From Opitutaceae bacterium (GTDB lineage Bacteria; Verrucomicrobiota; Verrucomicrobiia; Opitutales; Opitutaceae), in NCBI GenBank assembly GCA_028280945.1, contig JANQKV010000031.1:1-64000 (forward strand): 64,000 bases of DNA. The letters run 5' to 3'. Position numbers and translations under genes: made by a program. A model generated the notes under the pieces. It worked only from the letters and a program-made list of their open reading frames with translations. It ran no database searches and was not told where the DNA came from. Positions 26,833 to 40,352 of this stretch are shown here, piece by piece (within the stretch, counting starts at the first letter, position 1; every line of letters begins with the position of its first letter).

Positions 26833-29644
26833 CGTCCGCCTCCTGCTGTATCCAGTTTTCATCTACACTGGCCCGGATGCCGTGATGAAACAGCCGGTTC
26901 CAGTGATCGTCCCACCGCGCGACCTGGTCGACCGGCGGCCAAAAATCTCCTGTCTCGATGGCCTGGGCAACACCTTGCGCGCACGCCTCGGCCGCCGCCT
27001 GCAATTGGCCGTCATCGTCCTCCCAAAACGACAGTCCCGTTTCGCTGATCGCCTTGGGCAGATTAAAGTAGGCGCACTCCAGATCGCGGCCAAACTCCTC
27101 CGCCAGGGCCAGCCGATAGAGCGGCAACTGCAGGTCGACCCAACGCTTCTCCCGACCGCGGTGCATCACCTTCAGCCAATCGGGCCGGGCATGATCGTCG
27201 TCACGCATGTTCCCCAAGTGCTTCGACAAGGGATCGGCCGCCCGGTCGGATGTCTTGTAATCGATCACGCGCACGCGGCCGTCCTCGTGCCGGTCGATTC
27301 GATCAATCTTGCCGACAATCGTCAGCCCGCCCAGCCGCACCGAAAACTCCCATTCCACCCGGTCGGTTTGCCAGCCGGCCGCCCGCTCCGTGACTTCCAC
27401 CGCCGCCAGTCGGCGTAGTCTTTGGCGGGCGGATTCAAATTGAACGAGCAGCGGCAGCGGCGGCTGCTCGCCGTAGCGGTGCACGATTCGTCGCTCCAAA
27501 TCCGTCACCAGTTTTTCCCGCAAAGCCGACACGTCCGTGGTGGTCCGAAGATCGGGGTTTTGCCCCATTTCTTCCAGCACCCCGTGCACCAGCGAACCGA
27601 AGTCCATGGCATTGAGCTCTGACTTGGGCAGCTCAACCTCCGTCATGCCCAAGCCGCGGCTGAGATAAAATCGGAACGGGCAATCCAACCAGTCCCGCAG
27701 CCCGGTCACCGAAATCGAGGGCTTCATTTTCACCCGGCGCGGCCGCAGCTTCCAAGCCCGTTGCCAGGGCAGATTATCCACGACTTCATCGAGCGGTCGA
27801 AACAACTGTTCCACCCGGTCCGGCAAGGTGGCGTCCTCACCCGCCAGCAGAATTCGCGAGGGCCGCAGGGGATCGCCCGAGGCCGCCGTTTTGCCGACCA
27901 AAATCAAGACGTCCCCGGGATCGGGACGACTCGCGACCGCCGCCGCCATCAGGTAGGCATCAACCGCGAAACGCTGATCGTTGGTCTTCAGCCCCAGTCG
28001 CCTGCGCAGTGCCTCCGGCAGGAACGCGTCCCCGGCAATCGACTCCGGAAGCACGCCCTCATTCGCCCCGGCGACCACCAATCGGGGAGCATCCGCCCAC
28101 AGCACCTCCAGCCAACCGTTGAGCTCGACTGCATCCACTTCCCGGGAGTCGAACCGGGCTCCTTCGCCATACTCCGCCAGGGCCAGACGCCACTGTTCCC
28201 GATGAGACAACCCGGGCATCAGTTCCAGAGCCCGCTCAACCCCGGCCACTGTTTCCATCCACCGTTCCACGCCCTGTGCCTGCTCGCTGTCCTGCGTCAA
28301 ACGTCGGTCGCCAAAAATCTCCGCCGGAACACTGCGCGCCGTCTCCGTGAAGGGAAGCTCCTGCAATCGCCCGACCCAGCCCGCCACGATTGCCAGGGTC
28401 GCCTGCAACTTCGGAAACACATCGGCTTGGGCTCGCACCTCCGCCAAATCCGGCGCGAGGTGATTCTCCAAAACCCTGTCCCAGTGCCGCAACAACTGGT
28501 CGGCCGGATACCCCCCCTCCACCCGGCGGTCGATGGCAACCATGACCGCAGGACAGCGCAGCAGGTTGCCCACCGCCCCGGCATCAGCCGATTCGACCAA
28601 TTCGCTCAACGCTTGGAGCAGGCCAAAGAGACTGCCTCTCCGCCACGATTCGCCTTCCGGCAGAAACACCCGCTGGCCCGCATCCTCGAATTCACGAATC
28701 AGGGGAGGAATCACCGCCGGGTCCGCCAGAGCCAGGTTGAGCCATTCTGCGGGGGCAGGTTCGGATTGAGCTCGCGCGGCGATCATCCTCGCTTGGTGAG
28801 CCGGATCCGCCGCGAGCTGAACCTGCCCCTTGAAATCCGGCAACGCCAACGCCCGGTTTGGCCAGTGCTCGATGTGCGGCCGTCCCCACGCATCGAAGAG
28901 GCAGCCGGATTCCTCTTCGCCGGGGCCATACACCAACACGTCCACCTTTCCGCAAGCCGCCAAAACCTGCAGATACTGCAAGGAGATCGGATTGGGATCG
29001 GGACACCCGGCCACCACGATCGATTCGATACCGTCGGGCATCCGGACCTCCGCCAGTCCCTGAATATCAGCGGGCACCGCCGAAACAACCTGCTGCTCGC
29101 CCAGCAACGCCTCGAATCGCTCCTCCAATCGGGCCAATTCACGCCACCGGGCCTTTTCCGGCATATCGTCCAGCGCCGCGACATCCCCCATCCGCAATCC
29201 TCCCGACGCCAATTCGCGCTGCACACCCTGCAAACGTTCGGCCAAACGCCGGGCCCAAGCCTCGTCTCGACGCGGCGGATCGACGGGAAACACCCGGCGA
29301 TACTCCGACGACCGGGACTCCAGCAAAACCCGGGTCCAGGCCACCACCACCTGCTCACGGGATGCGACCTCCGGGCGCTGCGCGACCAAACCCGGCAGCG
29401 CTTCCGGCACAGTGACCAAGGGCGCAAGAACCGCCTGATTCCGCACTTCGGCTGCTCCCGCCAAAGCCTCGCGCAGACGGCGACCGGATTGACGGGTCGG
29501 CACCACCACCAAGGTGCGGCTGAGATCAAGCGGGCCGTCGCCTCCCCACCCCTGCCGCGCAATGAACCAGGCAACCACCTCGTCCACCAACGGTTTTTGC
29601 CATGGCAGGACAGTCAGGGAGGTCGGCGGGGAAAGGTCGGGCAT
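26825..29644 (-). CDS. PD-(D/E)XK nuclease with inactive helicase fold, AddB-like subunit
   Basis: A 939-residue protein with an N-terminal degenerate helicase region (LVVVPTRQSGRRLREAL occupies the Walker A position but lacks GKT) and a C-terminal nuclease with LDCPFRFYLSR, RVIDYKTSD and later QLPLYRLAL. This is the AddB arrangement. Only one cysteine is present at the start of the nuclease and there is no C-terminal Cys cluster, so the 4Fe-4S cluster of Bacillus AddB is probably absent, as in alphaproteobacterial-type AddB. It is transcribed first, directly before the AddA-like gene. Confidence 0.83.
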   Translation of the reverse strand: MPDLSPPTSLTVLPWQKPLVDEVVAWFIARQGWGGDGPLDLSRTLVVVPTRQSGRRLREALAGAAEVRNQAVLAPLVTVPEALPGLVAQRPEVASREQVVVAWTRVLLESRSSEYRRVFPVDPPRRDEAWARRLAERLQGVQRELASGGLRMGDVAALDDMPEKARWRELARLEERFEALLGEQQVVSAVPADIQGLAEVRMPDGIESIVVAGCPDPNPISLQYLQVLAACGKVDVLVYGPGEEESGCLFDAWGRPHIEHWPNRALALPDFKGQVQLAADPAHQARMIAARAQSEPAPAEWLNLALADPAVIPPLIREFEDAGQRVFLPEGESWRRGSLFGLLQALSELVESADAGAVGNLLRCPAVMVAIDRRVEGGYPADQLLRHWDRVLENHLAPDLAEVRAQADVFPKLQATLAIVAGWVGRLQELPFTETARSVPAEIFGDRRLTQDSEQAQGVERWMETVAGVERALELMPGLSHREQWRLALAEYGEGARFDSREVDAVELNGWLEVLWADAPRLVVAGANEGVLPESIAGDAFLPEALRRRLGLKTNDQRFAVDAYLMAAAVASRPDPGDVLILVGKTAASGDPLRPSRILLAGEDATLPDRVEQLFRPLDEVVDNLPWQRAWKLRPRRVKMKPSISVTGLRDWLDCPFRFYLSRGLGMTEVELPKSELNAMDFGSLVHGVLEEMGQNPDLRTTTDVSALREKLVTDLERRIVHRYGEQPPLPLLVQFESARQRLRRLAAVEVTERAAGWQTDRVEWEFSVRLGGLTIVGKIDRIDRHEDGRVRVIDYKTSDRAADPLSKHLGNMRDDDHARPDWLKVMHRGREKRWVDLQLPLYRLALAEEFGRDLECAYFNLPKAISETGLSFWEDDDGQLQAAAEACAQGVAQAIETGDFWPPVDQVARWDDHWNRLFHHGIRASVDENWIQQEADGE

Positions 29645-29685
29645 CCGGGACCCGTTCAGCTAGCGATTCACCGCCTTTTCGCCAA

Positions 29686-29719
29686 AACAAAAACCCCGCC
29701 GGTAAATCCCGACGGGGTT
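29686..29719 (-). terminator. Rho-independent terminator of rpsT
   Basis: On the minus strand AACCCCGTCGG and CCGGCGGGGTT pair over eleven positions (one T-G) around GATTTA, followed by TTTGTTTTGG. It lies 25 bases after the rpsT stop and just before the AddB-like start. Confidence 0.88.
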
Positions 29720-29743
29720 GAAAGGGAGCGCAGGCCGGCTCGC

Positions 29744-29998
29744 TCAGGCGAGGGCTTGGGCGACGTGCGATTTGGCGCGGGCGGCGGCGTTTTTGTGGAC
29801 GACACCACGCTTGGTGGCCTTGTCCATTGCGGAGGCGTAGGCCGGGCCGGCCGCCTTGACGGCATCCTTGTCGCCGGCCTCGACCGCGGCGTTGAAGCGC
29901 TTGCGCAAGGTCTTGAGGCGGGTTTTCTCCGCCTGGTTGCGGAGGGTGCGGCGCTCGGTTTGGCGAGCGGCTTTGAGAGCTGAGGTCGTGTTGGCCAT
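29744..29998 (-). CDS. rpsT: Small ribosomal subunit protein bS20
   Basis: An 84-residue basic helical protein that binds 16S rRNA early in 30S assembly. Start MANTTSALKAARQTERR, the middle TLRKRFNAAVEAGD and the C-terminal KGVVHKNAAARAKS-type block (here RGVVHKNAAARAKSHV) are diagnostic. ATG at 29998 is the family start; an in-frame codon at 30031 adds non-conserved residues. It is monocistronic with its own terminator and diverges from the histidine kinase gene. Confidence 0.97.
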   Translation of the reverse strand: MANTTSALKAARQTERRTLRNQAEKTRLKTLRKRFNAAVEAGDKDAVKAAGPAYASAMDKATKRGVVHKNAAARAKSHVAQALA

Positions 29999-30098
29999 GA
30001 CGTTGGTAAAAAGGGAAAGAGGCCGAAACACTCAAACCCGTCCTCCTGAGTCAAGGGCGAATTGATTTATCCCGCTTAACCGTCCACAACTCCCGGTC

Positions 30099-31733
30099 AT
30101 GGCCCTCCAGACCCGCGTTTACCTCGTCGCCTGCGCCGTTCTATTGGCGACGGCTGTGGTCGCGTTTGTCGCCAATCGAGGCGAGAAGGTGGAACAGGCT
30201 TATATCATCCGCTCAGGAGTGGAATCCCTGAAGAAGAATGCCCAACATTGGATTGAACTGTCCGGCGCCCCCATGCGCGCGTTCGTGGAGGACCATTCGT
30301 GGTGGTATGACATGGTCGACTTCGTGGCCAACCCCGATCCCGAGTGGACCGCAAATAGTCTTGAGGATACGTGGGATCTCTGGGGCATTGATGCCATGTG
30401 GGTGTTCGATCCGGCCGGACGTGAGGTCTACTCACTGGTGCATCCGAGCCATGAGGAACTCACGTTTCCCCTGACCCATGAGGAGCTCTTTGCATCAACC
30501 AGGGACAACGACATGCTTCATTTCCACCGGCCGACTCCCCAGGGGTTTTTGGAGCTTCGTAGTGCGCCGATTCAACCTTCGGGAGATGATGATCGCATCA
30601 CCTCTCCCCAGGGTTGGTTCCTGGCCGGCCGAGTCTGGGATGATCAACTCTTGCAGGAGATCGCACCGTCGGAAGCATACCGGATCAGTGTTGAGTCGAT
30701 CGAGCCATGGCCCGCCGACGGGATGGTCGACGGTCAGTTGATCGCCAGCCAAGCGATCGCTGACGAAAACGGTCGTCTGATCGCCCGCTGGCAAGTTTCA
30801 CAACCGGCTGAGGAACTTGAAGACTGGGAACCCTTGGGCATCAACGAGACCGTTTTGTTCTCCGGTTTCGGAGTGCTATTGACCCTTGGCTTCTTCGTGA
30901 TGACCCAGCGGGGCGTAATCAGGCCCCTGCGGTGCATGGACAAGGCTTTGACCGAAGGAAAGCCCCGCCTACTGGACCCCCTGGCGGATAAAAAGAACAT
31001 CATCGGACGACTCGCTCTGTCGATTCAACACATGTTTCAGCAGCAGCACGACCTCCGGAGAGAATCCCGGCGCCGCAAATTGACGGAACAATCCTTGATC
31101 GAGAAAGAGGAGTCCCTCCGCGCGACCATGATGGAGCGAAGCCAACTGAGCACCGATCTGCACGACAGCACGATTCAGATCCTTTACGCATCGGGACTCA
31201 GTTTGGCGGCCATCCAGAAGCGGGTGGCTGCATCTTCGCCGGAGATAGCCGACCGGATCAAAGATATCAGGCACAACCTGCAGGTTGGCGTCGACGATTT
31301 GCGTTGGTTCATTTCAAGCATGGAGCAGCCGGGTTCCACCCGCACCTTGGACGAATCGATCGACACCATGCTGGCCCTGCTGCGAAACACCGACCAGGTC
31401 ACGGTTGACAGTGAAATCGATGACGATGTGGCGGAAAAACTCACCGCTGATCAACGCATTCAACTCCTCCAGATCCTGCGCGAATCCATCACCAATGCAA
31501 TCAAGCACGCTCAAGCCAGCCGAATTGAGATTCGGCTGCGGCGCCGTCCCGGTAAAGTTCGCCTCACGGTCGATGATGATGGCGTGGGGATTTCCTCTCG
31601 TTCCGCCGATGAAACCTCCCGGGGATTGCAAAACATGCAGACTCGCGCCGCCCGGGTGAATGCCCGGCTTGAAGTGGGCGATCGCCGGGGCGGTGGGACT
31701 CGGGTTGACGTAAGTTTCTCAACCCCGCATTGA
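30099..31733 (+). CDS. Membrane sensor histidine kinase with CHASE4-like domain (NarL-type)
   Basis: A 544-residue kinase. Transmembrane helix 1 is at about 7-25; residues about 50-240 form an extracytoplasmic CHASE4-like sensor (HSWWYDMVDFV, IDAMWVFDPAGREVYS); helix 2 is at about 251-269. A coiled region leads to a HisKA_3 domain with LHDSTIQ (His355) and a C-terminal HATPase (DDDGVGI, RGLQNMQTRAA, GGGTRVDV). The ligand is unknown. The stop at 31733 is eight bases before the start of the response regulator gene, which is its obvious partner. Confidence 0.9.
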   Translation: MALQTRVYLVACAVLLATAVVAFVANRGEKVEQAYIIRSGVESLKKNAQHWIELSGAPMRAFVEDHSWWYDMVDFVANPDPEWTANSLEDTWDLWGIDAMWVFDPAGREVYSLVHPSHEELTFPLTHEELFASTRDNDMLHFHRPTPQGFLELRSAPIQPSGDDDRITSPQGWFLAGRVWDDQLLQEIAPSEAYRISVESIEPWPADGMVDGQLIASQAIADENGRLIARWQVSQPAEELEDWEPLGINETVLFSGFGVLLTLGFFVMTQRGVIRPLRCMDKALTEGKPRLLDPLADKKNIIGRLALSIQHMFQQQHDLRRESRRRKLTEQSLIEKEESLRATMMERSQLSTDLHDSTIQILYASGLSLAAIQKRVAASSPEIADRIKDIRHNLQVGVDDLRWFISSMEQPGSTRTLDESIDTMLALLRNTDQVTVDSEIDDDVAEKLTADQRIQLLQILRESITNAIKHAQASRIEIRLRRRPGKVRLTVDDDGVGISSRSADETSRGLQNMQTRAARVNARLEVGDRRGGGTRVDVSFSTPH

Positions 31734-31741
31734 ATTCAGCA

Positions 31742-32431
31742 ATGGCAAGCAACGTGCCCACCGTGTCTTCATCCAAAATCTCCCGTGTCTTCATCGTCGA
31801 TGACAGTCATCTCGTGCGGGCCGGACTGCGGGCTGTGGTGGAAGGCGAGGTCGGAGGACACAGCCTCGAAATCTGCGGTGAGGCCGCATCCGCCAAAGAG
31901 GCCTTGGAAAAAATCATCGAGCTGCGACCCGACGTTGTGCTGCTGGATATACGACTGCCGGACGGGCATGGATACGACGTCTGTCGGAGCATCGTAGCAG
32001 AGCTGCCTGAAACCAAGGTCCTCATGTTGACCGCTTTCACCAACGATCGGTTTATTTACGAATCCATCCTAGCGGGAGCGCATGGCTACCTGATGAAGGA
32101 GGTCGAGCCCGAAGGGTTGCTGCAATCAATCGAGGATGTCCTGGAAGGGAAGTCCGCTCTGTCTGACCAAATTACTGAGAAAATGGTCCAAATGATGCGA
32201 GCGGGAGGACCCGCCGACAGCGAAAACATGTTGAAGATGTTATCAGCTCAGGAATCCCGGGTGCTGGCCCTGGTCGCCCAGGGACGCACCAATCGCGAGA
32301 TCGCGGCCGAGCTCAACTTGAGCGGCAATACCGTCAAAAACTACCTCGCCAGCGTGTTTGACAAGTTGAAGCTGCGCCGTCGGTCCCAAGCCGCTGCTGT
32401 TTGGACCAAACATCATCGGGAAACATTATAA
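31742..32431 (+). CDS. NarL/FixJ-family response regulator
   Basis: A 229-residue regulator: receiver domain (about 13-130) with acidic Asp20/Asp21, phospho-acceptor Asp69 (VVLLDIRLPDG), the switch threonine in LMLTAFTND and Lys in LMKEVEP, then a LuxR-type helix-turn-helix (about 165-225; LALVAQGRTNREIAAELNLSGNTVKNYLA). Phosphorylated by the kinase encoded just upstream, it would bind promoters as a dimer. ATG at 31742 is preferred over the overlapping TTG at 31730. Target genes are unknown. Confidence 0.93.
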   Translation: MASNVPTVSSSKISRVFIVDDSHLVRAGLRAVVEGEVGGHSLEICGEAASAKEALEKIIELRPDVVLLDIRLPDGHGYDVCRSIVAELPETKVLMLTAFTNDRFIYESILAGAHGYLMKEVEPEGLLQSIEDVLEGKSALSDQITEKMVQMMRAGGPADSENMLKMLSAQESRVLALVAQGRTNREIAAELNLSGNTVKNYLASVFDKLKLRRRSQAAAVWTKHHRETL

Positions 32432-32457
32432 GCTGAAGGTCCGATCGGACCGAGCTT
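32430..32457 (+). terminator. Hairpin after the response regulator gene
   Basis: AAGCT-gaa-GGTCC-GATC-GGACC-g-AGCTT begins within the response regulator stop codon. The stem is strong but no T-tract follows, so it may be a transcript-end stabiliser or a Rho-assisted terminator instead of an intrinsic one. Confidence 0.4.
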
Positions 32458-32620
32458 CAGGCCCGGTTGGGGCCGAATCGATCAGGGGTCCATGTCAGAG
32501 GGAAACCCATGCGGTATCGCCCAATGGTCGGGACTCACGGCAGCAAGCGAGCGTTCGACTAGGTCGAGTATGCTGAGCTTTTGATCATTAAATCCTCCGG
32601 GTCTGATCGACGGGTTGGGT

Positions 32621-33131
32621 CTTGGTTCCGGGGCCGGTAAGCCGGATTCTGTTCTTCCCGCGGCTGCGGGATTCGACCGTCATTTATCTCAAGCCCAACC
32701 TGCTGGGCGGACTTGTTCGCCGAAGCTCGATCCGCGGAGCGAAGCGAGCGCAGGAGAATGCGACATACCCGCGACTGTTGGCCGGGCCGGCCAGTCGCCT
32801 ATTTTGCCTTGCACCGGAAGGGGTTTTTCGTGCCGCCGACCTCACGATCGACGCGGTGGGCTCTTACCCCACCTTTTCACTATGACCATGCGATCGAAAC
32901 CGCATCAGGCCGAAGGCCTGCCCCGAGCTTGTCGAGGGGCTACCTGTTTTCTGTGACACTGTCCGTCGACATGCCTTGACGCATGCCTCCCGTGCTTGCG
33001 GGGAAGCTCGCACGGCATCCTGCCCGATGGTGTCCGGACTTTCCTCTCCGGGAGTTGACTTATCGAGCGCAGCGTTACCTGCGCCTTGGGATCAAAGAAC
33101 CCCGGAGCGACGATCAGGCCCCGGAACCAAG
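32621..33131 (-). ncRNA. rnpB: RNase P RNA, bacterial type A
   Basis: On the minus strand the 5' end (CTTGGTTCCGGGGCC) and 3' end (GGCCCCGGAACCAAG) pair perfectly as P1. Between them, in order, are GAGGAAAGTCCGGAC (conserved core at P3/P4), ACAGAAAACAG, GGTAAGAGCCCACC, GGCAAAATAGG, GAGATAAATGA and ACAGAATCCGGCTTA (the 3' P4 strand). These are the universal RNase P RNA landmarks. The RNA cleaves the 5' leader of pre-tRNA. At about 511 nucleotides it is longer than the E. coli RNA (377); extra length sits in the P12 arm and in the P16/P17 region. End positions are accurate to a few bases. Confidence 0.95.
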
Positions 33132-33232
33132 ACAACCAAACTCACAACTCCCGCCGCCCATGGCAAGTCCTCCGAATGCGGGTCATGCCCTTCCCGGACA
33201 GCTCCACCGCCACAATTCGTTAATTCAAAATC

Positions 33233-33940
33233 CTACGACGTTTCCCACCAAATGATGCAGCCGCATTGATCGCACCGGGCCAATTCCTCCCCCTTGCGCG
33301 CCACGCTTTCTGATTCCCCGGAGACCCGCAGGTGGCAACCGCTGCACTTTCCCCCCATAACCGCCGAACAGGCCGGAAACGTTCGCATGGCAACCTGGTC
33401 GAACACTCGCAGCGACTTTGGATCAACCCCGTCACGCGCCGCCCCAACGGCCGACTTCGCTTCTTCAAGTTCCACCTGCAGGCTGGCTTCGCGTTCAGCC
33501 AGAACGTCGAGCCGTCCCTGGTATTCCACAATGTTGTCCTGCAGCTCTTTCTCCGCCGCCGCAAATCGCTCCTTCGCGGCATCGATCTCATACATGATCT
33601 CGAGTTCCTCCTCCTCAAAACCACTGATGGCCGCCTCCACGTTGGCGATCTCGTGGCCCAACGCCTGATACTCGTCGTTCTTCTTCACGAGCGACTGCTG
33701 GGTCTTGTATTTGGCCAGCTTCTCTTCCGCCATCCCAACCTCGGTCTCGAGCAGCTTGTTCTTCGATTCAAGCTCCCGCCACTCTGACTTTGCCAACTCG
33801 ATCGCAGCTTTTTCAGCGTCGATCTTCGCTTGAACGCGGGCTCTCTCGCCAGGAACGGCTCCCAGGTTTTGTTCCAAACCACGGCGCGTGCTTTCGCGGT
33901 CTTGCAGGATGAGGAGAGAGTCGATCGCGGGGTGTCGCAT
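33233..33940 (-). CDS. Coiled-coil protein with C-terminal C4 zinc ribbon
   Basis: A 235-residue protein: a long antiparallel coiled coil (about 10-175, rich in Glu/Lys/Ala heptads) followed by a zinc ribbon with two Cys pairs (GKCSGCHLRV and RCDQCGC). This is the architecture of the family that includes chlamydial CT398 and Helicobacter HP0958, which bind secretion/flagellar proteins or sigma-54; here the partner is unknown. It starts 14 bases after the Rrf2 gene ends and runs the same way, suggesting co-transcription. Confidence 0.85.
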   Translation of the reverse strand: MRHPAIDSLLILQDRESTRRGLEQNLGAVPGERARVQAKIDAEKAAIELAKSEWRELESKNKLLETEVGMAEEKLAKYKTQQSLVKKNDEYQALGHEIANVEAAISGFEEEELEIMYEIDAAKERFAAAEKELQDNIVEYQGRLDVLAEREASLQVELEEAKSAVGAARDGVDPKSLRVFDQVAMRTFPACSAVMGGKCSGCHLRVSGESESVARKGEELARCDQCGCIIWWETS

Positions 33941-33953
33941 GAACAGTGTCAGG

Positions 33954-34367
33954 TCAGATGTAATACATTTCCTCGCTCTCCCGTTTGACCATCTGGTCGA
34001 GCGTGCGGGAGCGGCAATCCCGCTCCAGATTCTCCCTTACTTCGCGCCAAATCGCATCAACTTGACTCCCACTGTGACCCTCGCCGGATTCACTCAACTC
34101 GAGGACATCGCCTTCGATCAAACTCACGATGTCGTAGAGAGTCACACTCTCGGGTTCCCGGGCCAGGGCATAGCCACCCTGCTTGCCTCGTTTGGACAGG
34201 ATCAAGCCACCGTTGCGCAACTCCGAAAGAATCTGCACCAGATAGTTGGCCGGGACAGCTTCACTTTTCGCAAGATCCTCAATATGAGCAAGTTGATCAC
34301 TGCCGTAGGATCGCGCCAATTGGGCCAGAACTCGGCAGGCGTAATCTACTTTGACGGACAACTTCAC
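33954..34367 (-). CDS. Rrf2-family transcriptional regulator
   Basis: A 137-residue winged-helix regulator. The opening MKLSVKVDYACRVLAQLA, the recognition region YLVQILSELRNGGLILSKRGKQGGY and the SLIEGDV hinge are Rrf2 hallmarks. The three cysteines that ligate the Fe-S cluster in IscR are not present (one Cys remains in ERDC), so it is either cluster-free like CymR or uses other ligands. A perfect 6-5-6 palindrome lies 27 bases upstream of its start (34394-34410) and is a good candidate autoregulatory operator. Confidence 0.9.
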   Translation of the reverse strand: MKLSVKVDYACRVLAQLARSYGSDQLAHIEDLAKSEAVPANYLVQILSELRNGGLILSKRGKQGGYALAREPESVTLYDIVSLIEGDVLELSESGEGHSGSQVDAIWREVRENLERDCRSRTLDQMVKRESEEMYYI

Positions 34368-34393
34368 TGGACCGCGGAAGCTAACTTTGAATC

Positions 34394-34410
34394 TTAGGTC
34401 GGCAACCTAA
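34394..34410. promoter_or_regulatory. Perfect 17-base palindrome, candidate Rrf2 operator
   Basis: TTAGGT-CGGCA-ACCTAA is a perfect inverted repeat (6-5-6) located 27 bases before the Rrf2 gene and 116 bases before gyrB. Size and symmetry suit a dimeric winged-helix regulator. Binding is inference; gyrB could also be affected because the genes diverge here. Confidence 0.6.
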
Positions 34411-34501
34411 AATAGCTGTCGAGACGTGGATTTTTTATATGCCATTTTGGTTAAATTTCGGTTGTGGGAGGGGTCGAATCCCTATGCGATTTTACCCTTA
34501 G

Positions 34502-37069
<2,568 letters not shown>

Positions 37070-37072
37070 TTT

Positions 37073-37104
37073 GTAGTAGGAAGTAGCGAGTAGTGAGTAG
37101 CGAG
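37073..37104 (+). repeat. Left heptamer repeat array beside the four-helix-bundle gene
   Basis: Four consecutive heptamers GTAGGAA-GTAGCGA-GTAGTGA-GTAGCGA occupy 37076-37103, preceded by GTA, and end two bases before the ATG at 37106. The array begins three bases after the gyrB stop. The complementary array lies downstream at 37486-37520. Confidence 0.85.
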
Positions 37105-37105
37105 C

Positions 37106-37468
37106 ATGCCGACAAAGTCACAGTCGTTCCGAGAGGTCTTGGTATGGCAGAAAGCTCATGCCCTCACTCTGGCGATCTATCGACTCACGGATACCTTTCC
37201 CCATCACGAACAGTTCGCTCTCACTTCGCAACTCCGGCGCGCCGCGAGCAGCGTTCCCGCAAATTTTACCGAGGGCTTCCGCAAGTCCACCCATCCCGAG
37301 AAACTCCGATTTTACAACATCGCCCAAGCCTCCGCCGACGAGTGCCTGTATCATCTCATACTTGCTCACGATTTGGGCTACGCCAACACCACCGATTTAC
37401 AGTCCTCCCTCGAGGAAGTCAGCCGACTCCTTCAGGGTTACAGCAATGGTTTGAAGCGAAATAGCTGA
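37106..37468 (+). CDS. Four-helix-bundle protein (S23/IVP family)
   Basis: A 120-residue helical protein. The conserved start FREVLVWQKAHALTLAIYR, the central QLRRAASSVPANFTEGF and the later FYNIAQASADECLYHL identify the four-helix-bundle family first seen in 23S rRNA intervening sequences and related to the Avd accessory protein of diversity-generating retroelements. Family members are pentameric nucleic-acid-binding proteins of mostly unknown role. It lies inside the gyrB-gyrA pair and is framed by inverted heptamer repeats, which suggests it came in as a cassette. No 23S gene or reverse transcriptase is nearby. Confidence 0.9.
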   Translation: MPTKSQSFREVLVWQKAHALTLAIYRLTDTFPHHEQFALTSQLRRAASSVPANFTEGFRKSTHPEKLRFYNIAQASADECLYHLILAHDLGYANTTDLQSSLEEVSRLLQGYSNGLKRNS

Positions 37469-37485
37469 GTGAGGTTTCCCACCCG

Positions 37486-37520
37486 CATCTACTCGCTACC
37501 CGCTACTGACTACTCGCTAC
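37486..37520 (-). repeat. Right heptamer repeat array, inverted relative to the left one
   Basis: Five heptamers CATCTAC-TCGCTAC-CCGCTAC-TGACTAC-TCGCTAC occupy 37486-37520; read on the minus strand they are GTAGCGA/GTAGTCA-type units like those of the left array. The array ends 12 bases before the gyrA ATG. Confidence 0.85.
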
Positions 37521-37532
37521 TTTCATTCGTCC

Positions 37533-40118
<2,586 letters not shown>

Positions 40119-40352
40119 GCCGTCCGACCACATGGGGTCATGCCGTAAACAAGTTCTACGGAGTCCGCGTCAGCGGAAGCAGTAAACCTGTTCCGGCTTG
40201 CCTCCTTTACCTCGTCCAAATCACGAAGCGCCTTCGCTCCTCGACCGATCCGTCGCACGGGTCATGTCGCTAAAAAGTGAAACGCCGTCAGAGACGGAGT
40301 TCACGTTTTGCGACGTGCCCCCTTCACTGCGTCCGAACCACACTCGGCACCC
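40119..40352. other. Intergenic region after gyrA
   Basis: These 234 bases separate gyrA from the convergent SecA-like gene. They hold no supportable protein gene. A hairpin at 40277-40310 is a possible terminator, and the 12-base motif ACCGATCCGTCG occurs twice (about 40242 and 40364), the second copy inside the end of the SecA-like gene. Confidence 0.55.
40277..40310 (+). terminator. Possible gyrA terminator
   Basis: GTGAA-acg-CCGT-cagag-ACGG-ag-TTCAC followed by GTTTT forms a hairpin with an internal loop and short T-tract. The other strand has AAAAA before the stem, so it could act in both directions between convergent genes. It is about 160 bases beyond the gyrA stop. Confidence 0.45.

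Noticed and set aside
37106..37468. Part of a diversity-generating retroelement, because four-helix-bundle proteins include Avd
   Set aside because: No reverse transcriptase, template repeat or variable repeat is found near the gene.
37073..37520. A CRISPR-like array, considered because of regular short repeats
   Set aside because: Repeats are seven bases with no spacers, the arrays are inverted around a gene, and no cas gene is near.
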